A stretch of 41,968 bases of DNA from Pelagibaculum spongiae (GTDB taxonomy: Bacteria > Pseudomonadota > Gammaproteobacteria > Enterobacterales > Pelagibaculaceae). The position numbers and the translations under genes are program-made. Shown in pieces: positions 16,092 to 23,648 of the stretch. Where the stretch lies: positions 1-41,968 of the forward strand of contig NZ_QDDL01000010.1 of the NCBI RefSeq assembly GCF_003097315.1, written 5' to 3'. Every line of letters begins with the position of its first letter. Position 1 is the stretch's first letter. Below the pieces are notes generated by a model. The model saw nothing but the letters and a program-made list of their open reading frames with translations. It was not told the DNA's origin and ran no database searches.

Positions 16092-17567
16092 TTAGTCTAA
16101 GCCTGCAGCTGCCAAACTTGCAGCACGGAATACTGCCCGCGATTTATTCATGGTTTCTTCCCACTCATTTTGCGCGATAGAATCTGCCACAATACCGGCT
16201 CCTGCTTGCATAAACAGTGTGTGATCTTTAATCACCGCCGTACGAATCGCAATCGCGGTATCCATATCACCCTGCCATGACAAATAACCCACCGCACCAG
16301 AATAAATGCCTCGCTTTACTGGCTCTAGTTCATCGATGATTTCCATCGCCCGAACCTTGGCTGCACCCGATACAGTACCGGCTGGAAAGGTCGCTTTAAG
16401 CACATCCATTGAGCTCATTTCAGGTTTTAGTTTACCGGTGACATTAGAGACGATATGCATGACGTGGGAATAACGTTCAACGACCATTTTATCGGTTAGC
16501 TGAACGGTTCCTACTTCAGAAACTCGACCGATATCGTTGCGACCCAAATCGATTAGCATTAAGTGCTCTGCCAACTCTTTTGGATCGGCTAGAAGCTCTT
16601 GTTCTAATGCTTTGTCTTCTTGCTCGGTGGCACCACGATGGCGAGTACCGGCAATAGGCCGCACTGTGACATCGCCATGCTCCAGCCGAACCAGAATTTC
16701 TGGTGAAGAACCCACCACTTGATGATCACCTAAATCCATAAAAAACATATAAGGAGACGGGTTAAGGCTGCGAAGTGCCCGGTATAAATCGAGTGGCGGC
16801 GCTTGATAAGGAACGCTTAATCGCTGCGACAGCACTACTTGCATAATATCACCGTTGTAAATGTACTCTTTGCATTTATCAACCGCCTCTTTAAAGCCTT
16901 GTTCGGTAAAACCTGATTGAAAATCAGCCTCGGTGACTTGCTGGGGTTTGCTCCAGTTACGGCGCATAGGCCTTGGTAACCGCAACATCAGCTCCAATTC
17001 TTTCAAACGAGCTTCCGCTTTTAAGTAACCCTGGGCATCCTCGGTATCACCGTAAACCACCAGTAATAGTTTGCCGCTCAGGTTGTCGAATACCACCACT
17101 TCACGAGACACCATCAACAGAATGTCAGGCGTTCCCATCTGATCTTCAGATTGACATTCACCCAATCTTGGCTCGATATAACGCACCGTGTCATAACCAA
17201 AATAGCCAACTAAACCACCAGTTTGTCGATCCAATCCTGCAACCGGCGCTACTTTAAAGCTTTTGCGGAATTGCTCGACCCAATCTAAAGGCTGTTCAAC
17301 CGTGATGCTTTCAACCTGCTCACCGTCTAGCTCACGCACCACTTGATGGCCATAAATTTTGACCACTTCTCGCGATGGCAAACCGATTACCGAGTAGCGC
17401 CCCCACTTTTCACCGCCGGTAACTGATTCAAGCAAATAGGAGTAAGGACCTTCTGCCAGTTTGATATAAGTACTTAAAGGTGTATCCAGGTCAGCCAGAA
17501 TCTCTCGCTGCAAAGGCACCAACTGATAACCTTGCTCGGCCAGTTGATCAAATTCATTCAAAGTCAT
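16092..17567 (-). CDS. trpE: anthranilate synthase component I
   Basis: TrpE turns chorismate plus ammonia into anthranilate and pyruvate, the first step of tryptophan synthesis; with TrpG the ammonia comes from glutamine. The 491-residue protein has the tryptophan feedback-site motif LLES at 45-48, then the chorismate-binding core: [89 protein letters not shown] and [10 protein letters not shown]. It is full length and standalone: no trpG or trpDC is adjacent, and the 5' region to 17714 has no Trp-codon-rich leader peptide. In many gammaproteobacteria trpE sits next to rpe-gph; here those lie about 9 kb away on the same strand. No clear ribosome binding site precedes the ATG. Confidence 0.96.
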   Translation of the reverse strand: MTLNEFDQLAEQGYQLVPLQREILADLDTPLSTYIKLAEGPYSYLLESVTGGEKWGRYSVIGLPSREVVKIYGHQVVRELDGEQVESITVEQPLDWVEQFRKSFKVAPVAGLDRQTGGLVGYFGYDTVRYIEPRLGECQSEDQMGTPDILLMVSREVVVFDNLSGKLLLVVYGDTEDAQGYLKAEARLKELELMLRLPRPMRRNWSKPQQVTEADFQSGFTEQGFKEAVDKCKEYIYNGDIMQVVLSQRLSVPYQAPPLDLYRALRSLNPSPYMFFMDLGDHQVVGSSPEILVRLEHGDVTVRPIAGTRHRGATEQEDKALEQELLADPKELAEHLMLIDLGRNDIGRVSEVGTVQLTDKMVVERYSHVMHIVSNVTGKLKPEMSSMDVLKATFPAGTVSGAAKVRAMEIIDELEPVKRGIYSGAVGYLSWQGDMDTAIAIRTAVIKDHTLFMQAGAGIVADSIAQNEWEETMNKSRAVFRAASLAAAGLD

Positions 17568-17714
17568 GGAGGTATCTACATATCGGGGAACACATTGATC
17601 GTTCCAGACTAACCGAAACCGCTGGCTTTGAGAATATTTATGCGCGGAGTCATCTGGTTTGCCACTGAAACTGTTAAGGTGAAAAATTGAGTTTTTCCAG
17701 AAATAAGACGAATA

Positions 17715-18095
17715 ATGCTAGGTTTATTTTTCATTTTTATCCCATTCCTAATCTTAACCAATCTGATCGGATACCTCAGTCGTAAGATGATCACCCGCTA
17801 CAAGTGCCAGCACTATCAGAAAATGACAGCTCTCGACTGGTCAGATCAACACTCTATTGCTGATACCGCTTCAATTTTTCTAAGAAACAAACCATATTCC
17901 ATTATCCACCCTGAACTGCATTTCAGAGTCGGTGTCCATACATTGCTATCTGATCAGCAATTCAACCAACAACTCAACGATCCTGAGTTACAAAAGATGT
18001 ATGCATTTCGAGAAATCTTAAAGAAAGTAGCCCTGATTTACTTACCACTATCTCCTTTTCTGGTAATTTTTATTTGGCTCGCCAAGACCAGTTAG
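17715..18095 (+). CDS. small two-helix membrane protein, unknown
   Basis: A 126-residue frame with a strongly hydrophobic N-terminal helix ([19 protein letters not shown]) and a C-terminal one ([17 protein letters not shown]), separated by about 75 polar residues with a Lys/Arg/Tyr-rich start ([15 protein letters not shown]). The polar loop would face the cytoplasm by the positive-inside rule. No family recognised. It is divergent from trpE and upstream of the hemolysin-like cluster on the same strand, but separated from it by 178 bases containing a candidate operator. The start at ATG 17715 lacks a good ribosome binding site, so its reality is likely but not certain. Confidence 0.5.
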   Translation: MLGLFFIFIPFLILTNLIGYLSRKMITRYKCQHYQKMTALDWSDQHSIADTASIFLRNKPYSIIHPELHFRVGVHTLLSDQQFNQQLNDPELQKMYAFREILKKVALIYLPLSPFLVIFIWLAKTS

Positions 18096-18215
18096 CCCTA
18101 ACGCTTAAAACCAAAGCAAAAACATCAATTCAACCAACGTACTTCCATACATAACTATCTCACAAACTGTCGATTGACTCACACTCTCGCACCATCCTGA
18201 CAAACATTCTGCTTT

Positions 18216-18232
18216 GTTAAGACTTCCTTAAG
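18216..18232 (+). promoter_or_regulatory. PmrA/QseB-type box upstream of the acyl-pathway cluster
   Basis: GTTAAG, five bases, CTTAAG: two TTAAG half-sites 11 bases apart, matching the YTTAAK-N5-YTTAAK pattern bound by PmrA/QseB-subfamily regulators except for the first base. It ends 41 bases before the first gene, where such boxes overlap or precede the -35. A regulator of this class is encoded in the same cluster at 22985, which makes autoregulation likely. Confidence 0.5.
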
Positions 18233-18273
18233 TTTGCTGATTCAGACTGATCAGTAATTTAAGGAGGCACGCC

Positions 18274-19047
18274 ATGTTTTGCTGCAAATCACAGATTAAT
18301 CACCAACGCTTAAACCAGTCTGTTTCACTGGTACAAACGCCATTGCAGCAAACTGGATTGCCATTCAAACCAGCGGTTATTTCAACCAGTTCATCGCCTT
18401 CGCAGCCCAAACTAAAACTGCAATGGATCTCCCCGAGTTGCCCACAACGCACTCGGGCAGAAGCATTAATTCGTGCCAATTATCAGCTTCATTTTCAGGC
18501 AGAACCAGAAATACTGATGCCTTGGCTCGTTGATTTACAGCTGCAATCCGATAAAGCAAGCCAGCGCTTTTTATTTGGTCTAACGCCAGCCAGCAGCCAG
18601 CCATTATTTCTTGAGCAGTATCTCAACCAACCTATCGAACAATTTCTCGGTGATTGTGATCGGCAGAAAATTATTGAAATTGGCAACCTAGTAACCAATG
18701 GCAGAGGCCGTAGCTTGATTGCATTAAGTGGTCGGCTGCTCGACCAATTAGGTTTTGAGTGGGTGGTGATGACCGCCACCAGTCAATTGGCTAACAGCTT
18801 CAAAAAAATTGGCATTCCTATGCAACAGCTGGCCAATGCATCGTTGAAGGATTTGCCCAAGCAGCAGCAACAAAAATGGGGTAATTACTACAACAGCAAC
18901 CCTGTGGTACTGGCAGGCCATTTACCTAGTTATCGAGATAAATTACAGCGACTGACTGGCCGATTAGATTTTTCATCTCTACTCGATGGGTTATTGCCAT
19001 TTGACCTAAGTGAATCCGAAAATGCCGGAGAAAATTCATGTCTGTAA
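18274..19047 (+). CDS. thermostable-hemolysin (delta-VPH)-family, GNAT-like protein
   Basis: A 257-residue protein whose second half matches the thermostable hemolysin family named after Vibrio delta-VPH: RTRAEALIRANYQLHF at 59-74, ILMPWLVDLQ, LFLEQYLNQPIE at 111-122, IIEIGNLV at 133-140, WVVMTATSQLANSFKKIGIP at 163-182 and WGNYYNSNPVVLAG at 202-215. No signal peptide is seen, which sits badly with a secreted toxin. The fold is related to the GNAT/autoinducer-synthase group, so an acyltransferase role is plausible (inference). The first 45 residues are Gln/Ser/Pro-rich and probably disordered. AAGGAGG lies seven bases before the ATG. It is the first gene of the cluster, overlapping the acyl ligase by 10 bases. 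Confidence 0.82.
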   Translation: MFCCKSQINHQRLNQSVSLVQTPLQQTGLPFKPAVISTSSSPSQPKLKLQWISPSCPQRTRAEALIRANYQLHFQAEPEILMPWLVDLQLQSDKASQRFLFGLTPASSQPLFLEQYLNQPIEQFLGDCDRQKIIEIGNLVTNGRGRSLIALSGRLLDQLGFEWVVMTATSQLANSFKKIGIPMQQLANASLKDLPKQQQQKWGNYYNSNPVVLAGHLPSYRDKLQRLTGRLDFSSLLDGLLPFDLSESENAGENSCL

Positions 19048-20624
19048 TTTCAAACAACGGTATTTATCAGCAGAACACCAGCTTAATTGATCAATTAATT
19101 GGCGATGATCATATCCATAAAGTTGACCATCGGGTTGCCTTGCAATCAGCCGATCAACAATTAAGTTATTTTCAACTTCAACAAAGAATCTACAGCCTTG
19201 CTAGCCAGTTAAAAACTTTGCAAATTAAAGTAGTTGCGCTGCAGCTAGAAAACAATGTCGATTGGGTGATTACTGACCTAGCTTGTTTGGCTGCCAATAT
19301 TTGCTGCGTTCCAATTCCGGTGTTTTTTACCGAACAACAACAGCAACATTGCATTAAAAGTGCCAATGCCGATTTACTAATCAGCAATCAAATAGATAAA
19401 AATAATATAACGCTGGCAGGATTAACCCAAAGTTCAGCGATTCACTTAAACCAACAAAGCATAAATATTAACAACACCTTGCCTGAAGATTGCAGCAAAG
19501 TAACTTTCACTTCCGGCTCAACTGGTCAGCCAAAAGGAGTTTGTCTAACCCAGAAAACCATGTTGCAAACTTTGCTTGCAGTGCAAAAAGCCACTGAAGC
19601 AACACAAGCAAGAAAACATTTATGTTTACTGCCACTGGCAACCCTTTTAGAAAACTTAACCGGGCTTTGGCTGACCTTACTTAATCGGGGCACTATTGTA
19701 TTAGTTGATTCAAAAAACTTAGGTTTCAGCGGTGCAAAATTACAGCAGCCACAACTATTGCTAGCCAGCATCAGCCAAGCCCAACCTCATAGTATTATTT
19801 TATTGCCTCAATTATTGGGTCTATTGCTACAAGCACATTCCAAGTTAAATGATAAATCACACACACCATGGAAATTACCTGACAGTTTGCAGTTCATGGC
19901 GATTGGTGGCGCAAAAACACCGGTAACTTGGCTGGATGCTGCCCAGCAATTAAATTGGCCAGTGTTTGAAGGTTATGGTCTGTCTGAAGCGGGCTCGGTA
20001 GTTTGTTTAAACCAGCCTCAGCAGAAAAAAAATGGCACAGTTGGCCAAGCTTTATCTCATGTAAAGCTAAGTGTTGCCGACGACGGCGAGCTGCTATTAA
20101 AAGGACATTACGCCCAGCACTATCTAATCCAAAACCCAACCCAAAGTCTAACCCAAGACAGTCAATTGCAAAGCACCGATCAACAAGATGGCTGGTTAAA
20201 AACTGGCGATATTGCATCGATCGATAGCCAGGGCTTTATTTCAATTGAAGGCCGCAAAAGTAATTTACTCATCACCCAGTTAGGCCGGAATATTTCGCCG
20301 GAATGGCCAGAAAGCTTATTAAATGCCCAAAGCAGCATTGCCCAAGCCATGGTCATTGGCGACCACCAGCCGTTTCTAGCTGGGTTAATTGTCGCTTTTG
20401 CCGATGCCAGCCCACAACAGCTACAGCTTGCAATTGATCAGGTTAACCAGCAACTGCCGGATTACGCAAAAATCCAACAATGGTTAATCGTAGCGCCCTT
20501 CAGCATTGGTAATGGACAACTAACCGATAACGGTCGATTAAAGCGTGCCGCAATTAACCATCAACATGCCGAGTTAATCGAAGCGTTATACCAACCAAAT
20601 ACTCAGAAAACTTATAGCGCTTAA
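19038..20624 (+). CDS. AMP-dependent acyl-CoA/fatty-acid ligase (ANL superfamily)
   Basis: A 528-residue adenylating enzyme with its core motifs in order: P-loop TSGSTGQPKG at 158-167, EGYGLSEAGSV, WLKTGDIASID, the hinge GRKSNLLITQLGRNISPEW and a C-terminal catalytic Lys in TDNGRLKRA. It would activate a carboxylic acid as acyl-AMP and transfer it to CoA or a carrier. The GRNISPEW wording is typical of long-chain fatty-acyl ligases, so a fatty acyl substrate is favoured. It is shorter than E. coli FadD (561) and rich in Gln. GGAG precedes the ATG, which overlaps the end of the hemolysin-family gene. The overlap suggests translational coupling and a shared pathway. Confidence 0.9.
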   Translation: MSVISNNGIYQQNTSLIDQLIGDDHIHKVDHRVALQSADQQLSYFQLQQRIYSLASQLKTLQIKVVALQLENNVDWVITDLACLAANICCVPIPVFFTEQQQQHCIKSANADLLISNQIDKNNITLAGLTQSSAIHLNQQSININNTLPEDCSKVTFTSGSTGQPKGVCLTQKTMLQTLLAVQKATEATQARKHLCLLPLATLLENLTGLWLTLLNRGTIVLVDSKNLGFSGAKLQQPQLLLASISQAQPHSIILLPQLLGLLLQAHSKLNDKSHTPWKLPDSLQFMAIGGAKTPVTWLDAAQQLNWPVFEGYGLSEAGSVVCLNQPQQKKNGTVGQALSHVKLSVADDGELLLKGHYAQHYLIQNPTQSLTQDSQLQSTDQQDGWLKTGDIASIDSQGFISIEGRKSNLLITQLGRNISPEWPESLLNAQSSIAQAMVIGDHQPFLAGLIVAFADASPQQLQLAIDQVNQQLPDYAKIQQWLIVAPFSIGNGQLTDNGRLKRAAINHQHAELIEALYQPNTQKTYSA

Positions 20625-20658
20625 TTTATAAAAAATAACCAAATTAAAGGACACTCGT

Positions 20659-21357
20659 ATGAGCTTTTATCAAACACTGCAGCAATCTACTGAAACAGAA
20701 AGAAATCACTTACTGAGTGCGCCGTTAATTCAACGCGCATTATCTGGTGAGATTACACCAGCGCTATACCAGGCTTTTCTAACTCAGGCTTATCACCATG
20801 TTCGCTTTACCGTGCCACTACTGATGTCTTGCGGTAGCAAATTATCGGCCGAACAAGAATGGTTGCGTAAAGCGATTGCCGAATACATTGACGAAGAATA
20901 TGGCCATGAACAATGGATTTTAAGTGACATTGAACATGCCGGTGGTGACAAAAGAACAGCCGCTGCCAGCATTCCTTCACCCGCAACCGAATTAATGGTT
21001 AGCTATGCATTTGATTCAATTGAGCGCGTTAGCCCATTAGCATTCTTTGGCATGGTTCAAGTATTGGAAGGCACTAGTGTTGCATTGGCTACCCAAGCAG
21101 CCGATAAAATTAAAGATTCCCTGCAGTTACCAGAAAAAGCATTTTCTTATTTATATTCCCACGGCAGCCTTGATCAAGACCATATTGAATTCTTTGCTGG
21201 TTTAATGAATCAGATCATCGATGAGAATGATCAAAAAATCATTATTCATGCCGCAAAAATGTTTTACCGTCTTTATGGCGATATTTTCCGCTCGCTGACA
21301 GTCTTAAATACAGTTGCAAACCCAACACCAAATGACGCATTGGCGGAGGCGGTATGA
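20659..21357 (+). CDS. heme-oxygenase-like (TenA/PqqC-fold) putative diiron oxidase
   Basis: A 232-residue all-helical protein of the iron-containing redox enzyme/TenA-like group. Candidate metal ligands are laid out as in heme-oxygenase-like diiron oxidases: HH at 46-47, DEEYGHEQW (Glu80, His83, then Asp90), Glu137 in VQVLEGTS, and SHGSLDQDHIEFF (His168, Asp172, His175). Relatives include UndA (terminal alkene formation from fatty acids), SznF and CADD, but also cofactor-independent PqqC and thiaminase-type TenA, so oxidation of an acyl or amine substrate is inference. Residues around 40-47 do not give the usual first-helix Glu, so the metal site may be unusual. AAAGGA precedes the ATG; the stop overlaps the next start (ATGA). 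Confidence 0.75.
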   Translation: MSFYQTLQQSTETERNHLLSAPLIQRALSGEITPALYQAFLTQAYHHVRFTVPLLMSCGSKLSAEQEWLRKAIAEYIDEEYGHEQWILSDIEHAGGDKRTAAASIPSPATELMVSYAFDSIERVSPLAFFGMVQVLEGTSVALATQAADKIKDSLQLPEKAFSYLYSHGSLDQDHIEFFAGLMNQIIDENDQKIIIHAAKMFYRLYGDIFRSLTVLNTVANPTPNDALAEAV

Positions 21358-22166
21358 GCAACAAAGTATGGAAGCACGTTCTGATTACGGGTGCAGCAGG
21401 TGGTATTGGAGCAGAAATTTGTCAGCAGCTATTAACTAGCAGCGAAAAAATGACTTTAGTCGGCCGTTCTGAATCTGCATTGTTACAATTAAAACAACGC
21501 TTGTTACAACAAAAGCCCCAGCAAACAATTGATATTGTAACCTGCGATCTGGTGAATGCTCAGCAAAGAGTTGAACTCGCATCACAAGTGACCAATGTTG
21601 ATTTATTAATTAACAATGCCGGCACTTTGGCATTGGATTTTTTATCTGAACAAACTGGCCAACAAGTACAACATCAAATTGAATTGAATTTATTAGCACC
21701 GATTGATTTAACTCGCTTGCTATTAAATCAGCTAGGGCAGCAACCGTCCGCCAGCATTGTCAATATTGGCTCAGCACTGGGGTTTATTGGCATGCCAGCC
21801 CACAGCGTTTATTGCGCCAGTAAAGCCGGATTACAAAGCTTTTCAGAGTCACTGCGGCGTGAACTATCAGATAGCAATATTTCGGTATTGCATATCGCGC
21901 CTCGCGCTACCGACACCCAATTAAATGACCAGCGCATGCGCCATTTAAACCAACAAACTGGCAGCAAAACAGACTCTGCCCGTTGGGTTGCTGAGCAGGT
22001 AGTTGCCGCTATCAATAAACAAACTGCAGAAACCGTACTGGGCTGGCCAGAAAAATTATTTGCCCGAATCAATAAAATCGCCCCTTCGGTGGTAGATAAC
22101 GCCCTGGCTAAAAAACTACCTACGGTTCGACAATGTCTTGACACTTCTACCCAAGCACCGGTTTAA
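21354..22166 (+). CDS. short-chain dehydrogenase/reductase (SDR)
   Basis: A 270-residue classical SDR. The cofactor motif TGAAGGIG lies at 12-19, NNAG at 87-90, catalytic Ser at about 140 (NIGSALG) and YCASK with Tyr153 and Lys157. VGRSE after beta-2 suggests NADPH preference because of the Arg. The C-terminal tail (VLGWPEKLFARINKIAPSVVDNALAKKLP) is the membrane-leaning helical extension seen in SDRs that act on lipids or long acyl chains. It is translationally coupled to the oxidase gene by a 4-base overlap and preceded by GGAGG. In context it probably reduces or oxidises a keto or aldehyde intermediate produced by its cluster partners; the substrate is not known. Confidence 0.9.
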   Translation: MSNKVWKHVLITGAAGGIGAEICQQLLTSSEKMTLVGRSESALLQLKQRLLQQKPQQTIDIVTCDLVNAQQRVELASQVTNVDLLINNAGTLALDFLSEQTGQQVQHQIELNLLAPIDLTRLLLNQLGQQPSASIVNIGSALGFIGMPAHSVYCASKAGLQSFSESLRRELSDSNISVLHIAPRATDTQLNDQRMRHLNQQTGSKTDSARWVAEQVVAAINKQTAETVLGWPEKLFARINKIAPSVVDNALAKKLPTVRQCLDTSTQAPV

Positions 22167-22193
22167 TTTCATTTTTAGCTTAAGGAGATCATA

Positions 22194-22934
22194 ATGTTCC
22201 GCTATCAAACATTTTTAATCACACTAATACTCTCTTTGGTTAGTTTTAATAGCTATGCCAGCGATGATGACCACGACAGCCACTATAAGTCAGACTCCGA
22301 TCATGACAGCTACTACCAATCAGAATCCGAGCATGATTCTGATTCAGAATCACATTACGGCACGTCATTTCAACATTTACCACCACTGCAGCAATTACAG
22401 CAAGGCTGGGCAAGAGCCCAATACCAAACTAGCAAGGCGCAACAAGAAGATGCCTTTGAAGATTTATCTAAATTGGCAAAGCAACTAGCAAAGCAAAACC
22501 CTCAATCAGCTGAATTATTAATTTGGAAAGGTATTATTTTAAGTAGCCGTGCTGGCGCTGAAGGTGGTTTGTCTGCACTGTCACTGATTAAAAAAGCAAA
22601 ATCATCTTATGAATCAGCATTAAAACTAGATTCCCAAGCACTCAATGGCTCAGCCTACACCAGCTTAGGTGTGCTTTATTATAAAGCACCGGGTTGGCCA
22701 ATTAGCTTCGGTGACGATGATGTGGCGAAAACTATGCTAGAAAAAGCACTGGCAATCAATCCAAATGGTATAGACCCAAACTATTTCATGGGTGATTATT
22801 GGTTGAGTCAGGGCAAAAAAAATCAAGCTAAAGCATCATTTGAAAAGGCACTTCAAGCCAGCCCACGTACCAGCCAACCAATAGCAGACAAGGGTCGTCG
22901 GCAAGAAATCTTACAAGCACTTGAGCGCATTTAG
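22194..22934 (+). CDS. exported TPR protein with His/Asp/Ser-rich repeats
   Basis: A 246-residue protein with a signal peptide (hydrophobic LITLILSLVSF, cleavage after NSYA at 22). Residues 23-55 form a low-complexity polar segment with a 10-residue repeat, SHYKSDSDHD then SYYQSESEHD, ending SDSESHYG. The rest is helical with TPR-like units (SAYTSLGVLYYKAPGW, AKTMLEKALAINPNG, AKASFEKALQASP). The acidic, His-containing repeats resemble metal-binding or calcium-responsive segments, but no ligand can be assigned. AAGGAG precedes the ATG, 28 bases after the SDR gene, so it is in the same operon. It would act in the periplasm, probably as a scaffold or accessory factor. Confidence 0.75.
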   Translation: MFRYQTFLITLILSLVSFNSYASDDDHDSHYKSDSDHDSYYQSESEHDSDSESHYGTSFQHLPPLQQLQQGWARAQYQTSKAQQEDAFEDLSKLAKQLAKQNPQSAELLIWKGIILSSRAGAEGGLSALSLIKKAKSSYESALKLDSQALNGSAYTSLGVLYYKAPGWPISFGDDDVAKTMLEKALAINPNGIDPNYFMGDYWLSQGKKNQAKASFEKALQASPRTSQPIADKGRRQEILQALERI

Positions 22935-22984
22935 CCCTATAGATCTATTGGGCTGAGTGTCCAACATAAAGGCTAGGAAATTAC

Positions 22985-23647
22985 GTGGAAAAAATCCTAC
23001 TGGTTGAAGATGATCGCATGCTGGGGCAAGGGCTCAAGCATGCGATTGAATCAGAAAACTATCATTGCGATTGGGTCACCGACGGCCACAGCGCATCAGC
23101 TAAAGTGATTAAGAGCGATTATCAACTAGTCATACTCGACCTTGGTTTGCCCGGCAAAGATGGTTTGCAGGTTTTACAGCAAGCTCGCAGTCAGGGAGTT
23201 GATATTCCGATTTTAATATTAACTGCCCGAGACACCTTGCAAGATAAAATCTCCGGGCTAGATCTAGGTGCCGATGATTACCTGTTAAAGCCTTTCGAAT
23301 TGGATGAATTATTAGCACGAATTCGCGCCCAGGTAAGGCGCTATCAACGGCGTTTTAGCCAAATCATCAACCATGGTGAACTGGAATTAGATATCGGTAG
23401 CCAACAGTGCAGCTATCAAAATAAACCGATTACTTTATCTCGCAGAGAATTCGCTTTACTGGCTGATTTACTACAACACAAAGGCCAAGTTCGCAGCAAA
23501 GACCAGCTGACAGAAGCGCTGTATAGCTGGCAAGACCAAGTAGAAAGCAACACGGTTGAAGTGCACATTCACCATTTGAGAAAAAAAATTAATAATAAAC
23601 TGATTCGCACCTTACGCGGCATCGGTTATATGATTGAGAGAGAATAA
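22985..23647 (+). CDS. OmpR-family response regulator (QseB/PmrA-like)
   Basis: A 220-residue two-domain regulator starting at GTG 22985 with AGGAAA upstream. The receiver has the acidic pair at 9-10 (VEDDRM), phosphoacceptor Asp52 in LVILDLGLPG, Thr in ILTARD and Lys in YLLKPFELDEL. The winged-helix domain (about 125-220) includes LSRREFALLADLL, VESNTVEVHIHHLRKKI and TLRGIGYM. It is closest in style to QseB/PmrA/TctD-type regulators, which recognise TTAAG-like direct repeats such as the one at 18216-18232. It follows the TPR gene by 50 bases and is directly coupled to the kinase. It probably controls the cluster it ends. Confidence 0.92.
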   Translation: MEKILLVEDDRMLGQGLKHAIESENYHCDWVTDGHSASAKVIKSDYQLVILDLGLPGKDGLQVLQQARSQGVDIPILILTARDTLQDKISGLDLGADDYLLKPFELDELLARIRAQVRRYQRRFSQIINHGELELDIGSQQCSYQNKPITLSRREFALLADLLQHKGQVRSKDQLTEALYSWQDQVESNTVEVHIHHLRKKINNKLIRTLRGIGYMIERE

Positions 23648-23648
23648 C

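Noticed and set aside
17568-17714. trp attenuator leader
   Set aside because: No short frame with Trp codons and no paired terminator/antiterminator stems seen upstream of trpE.
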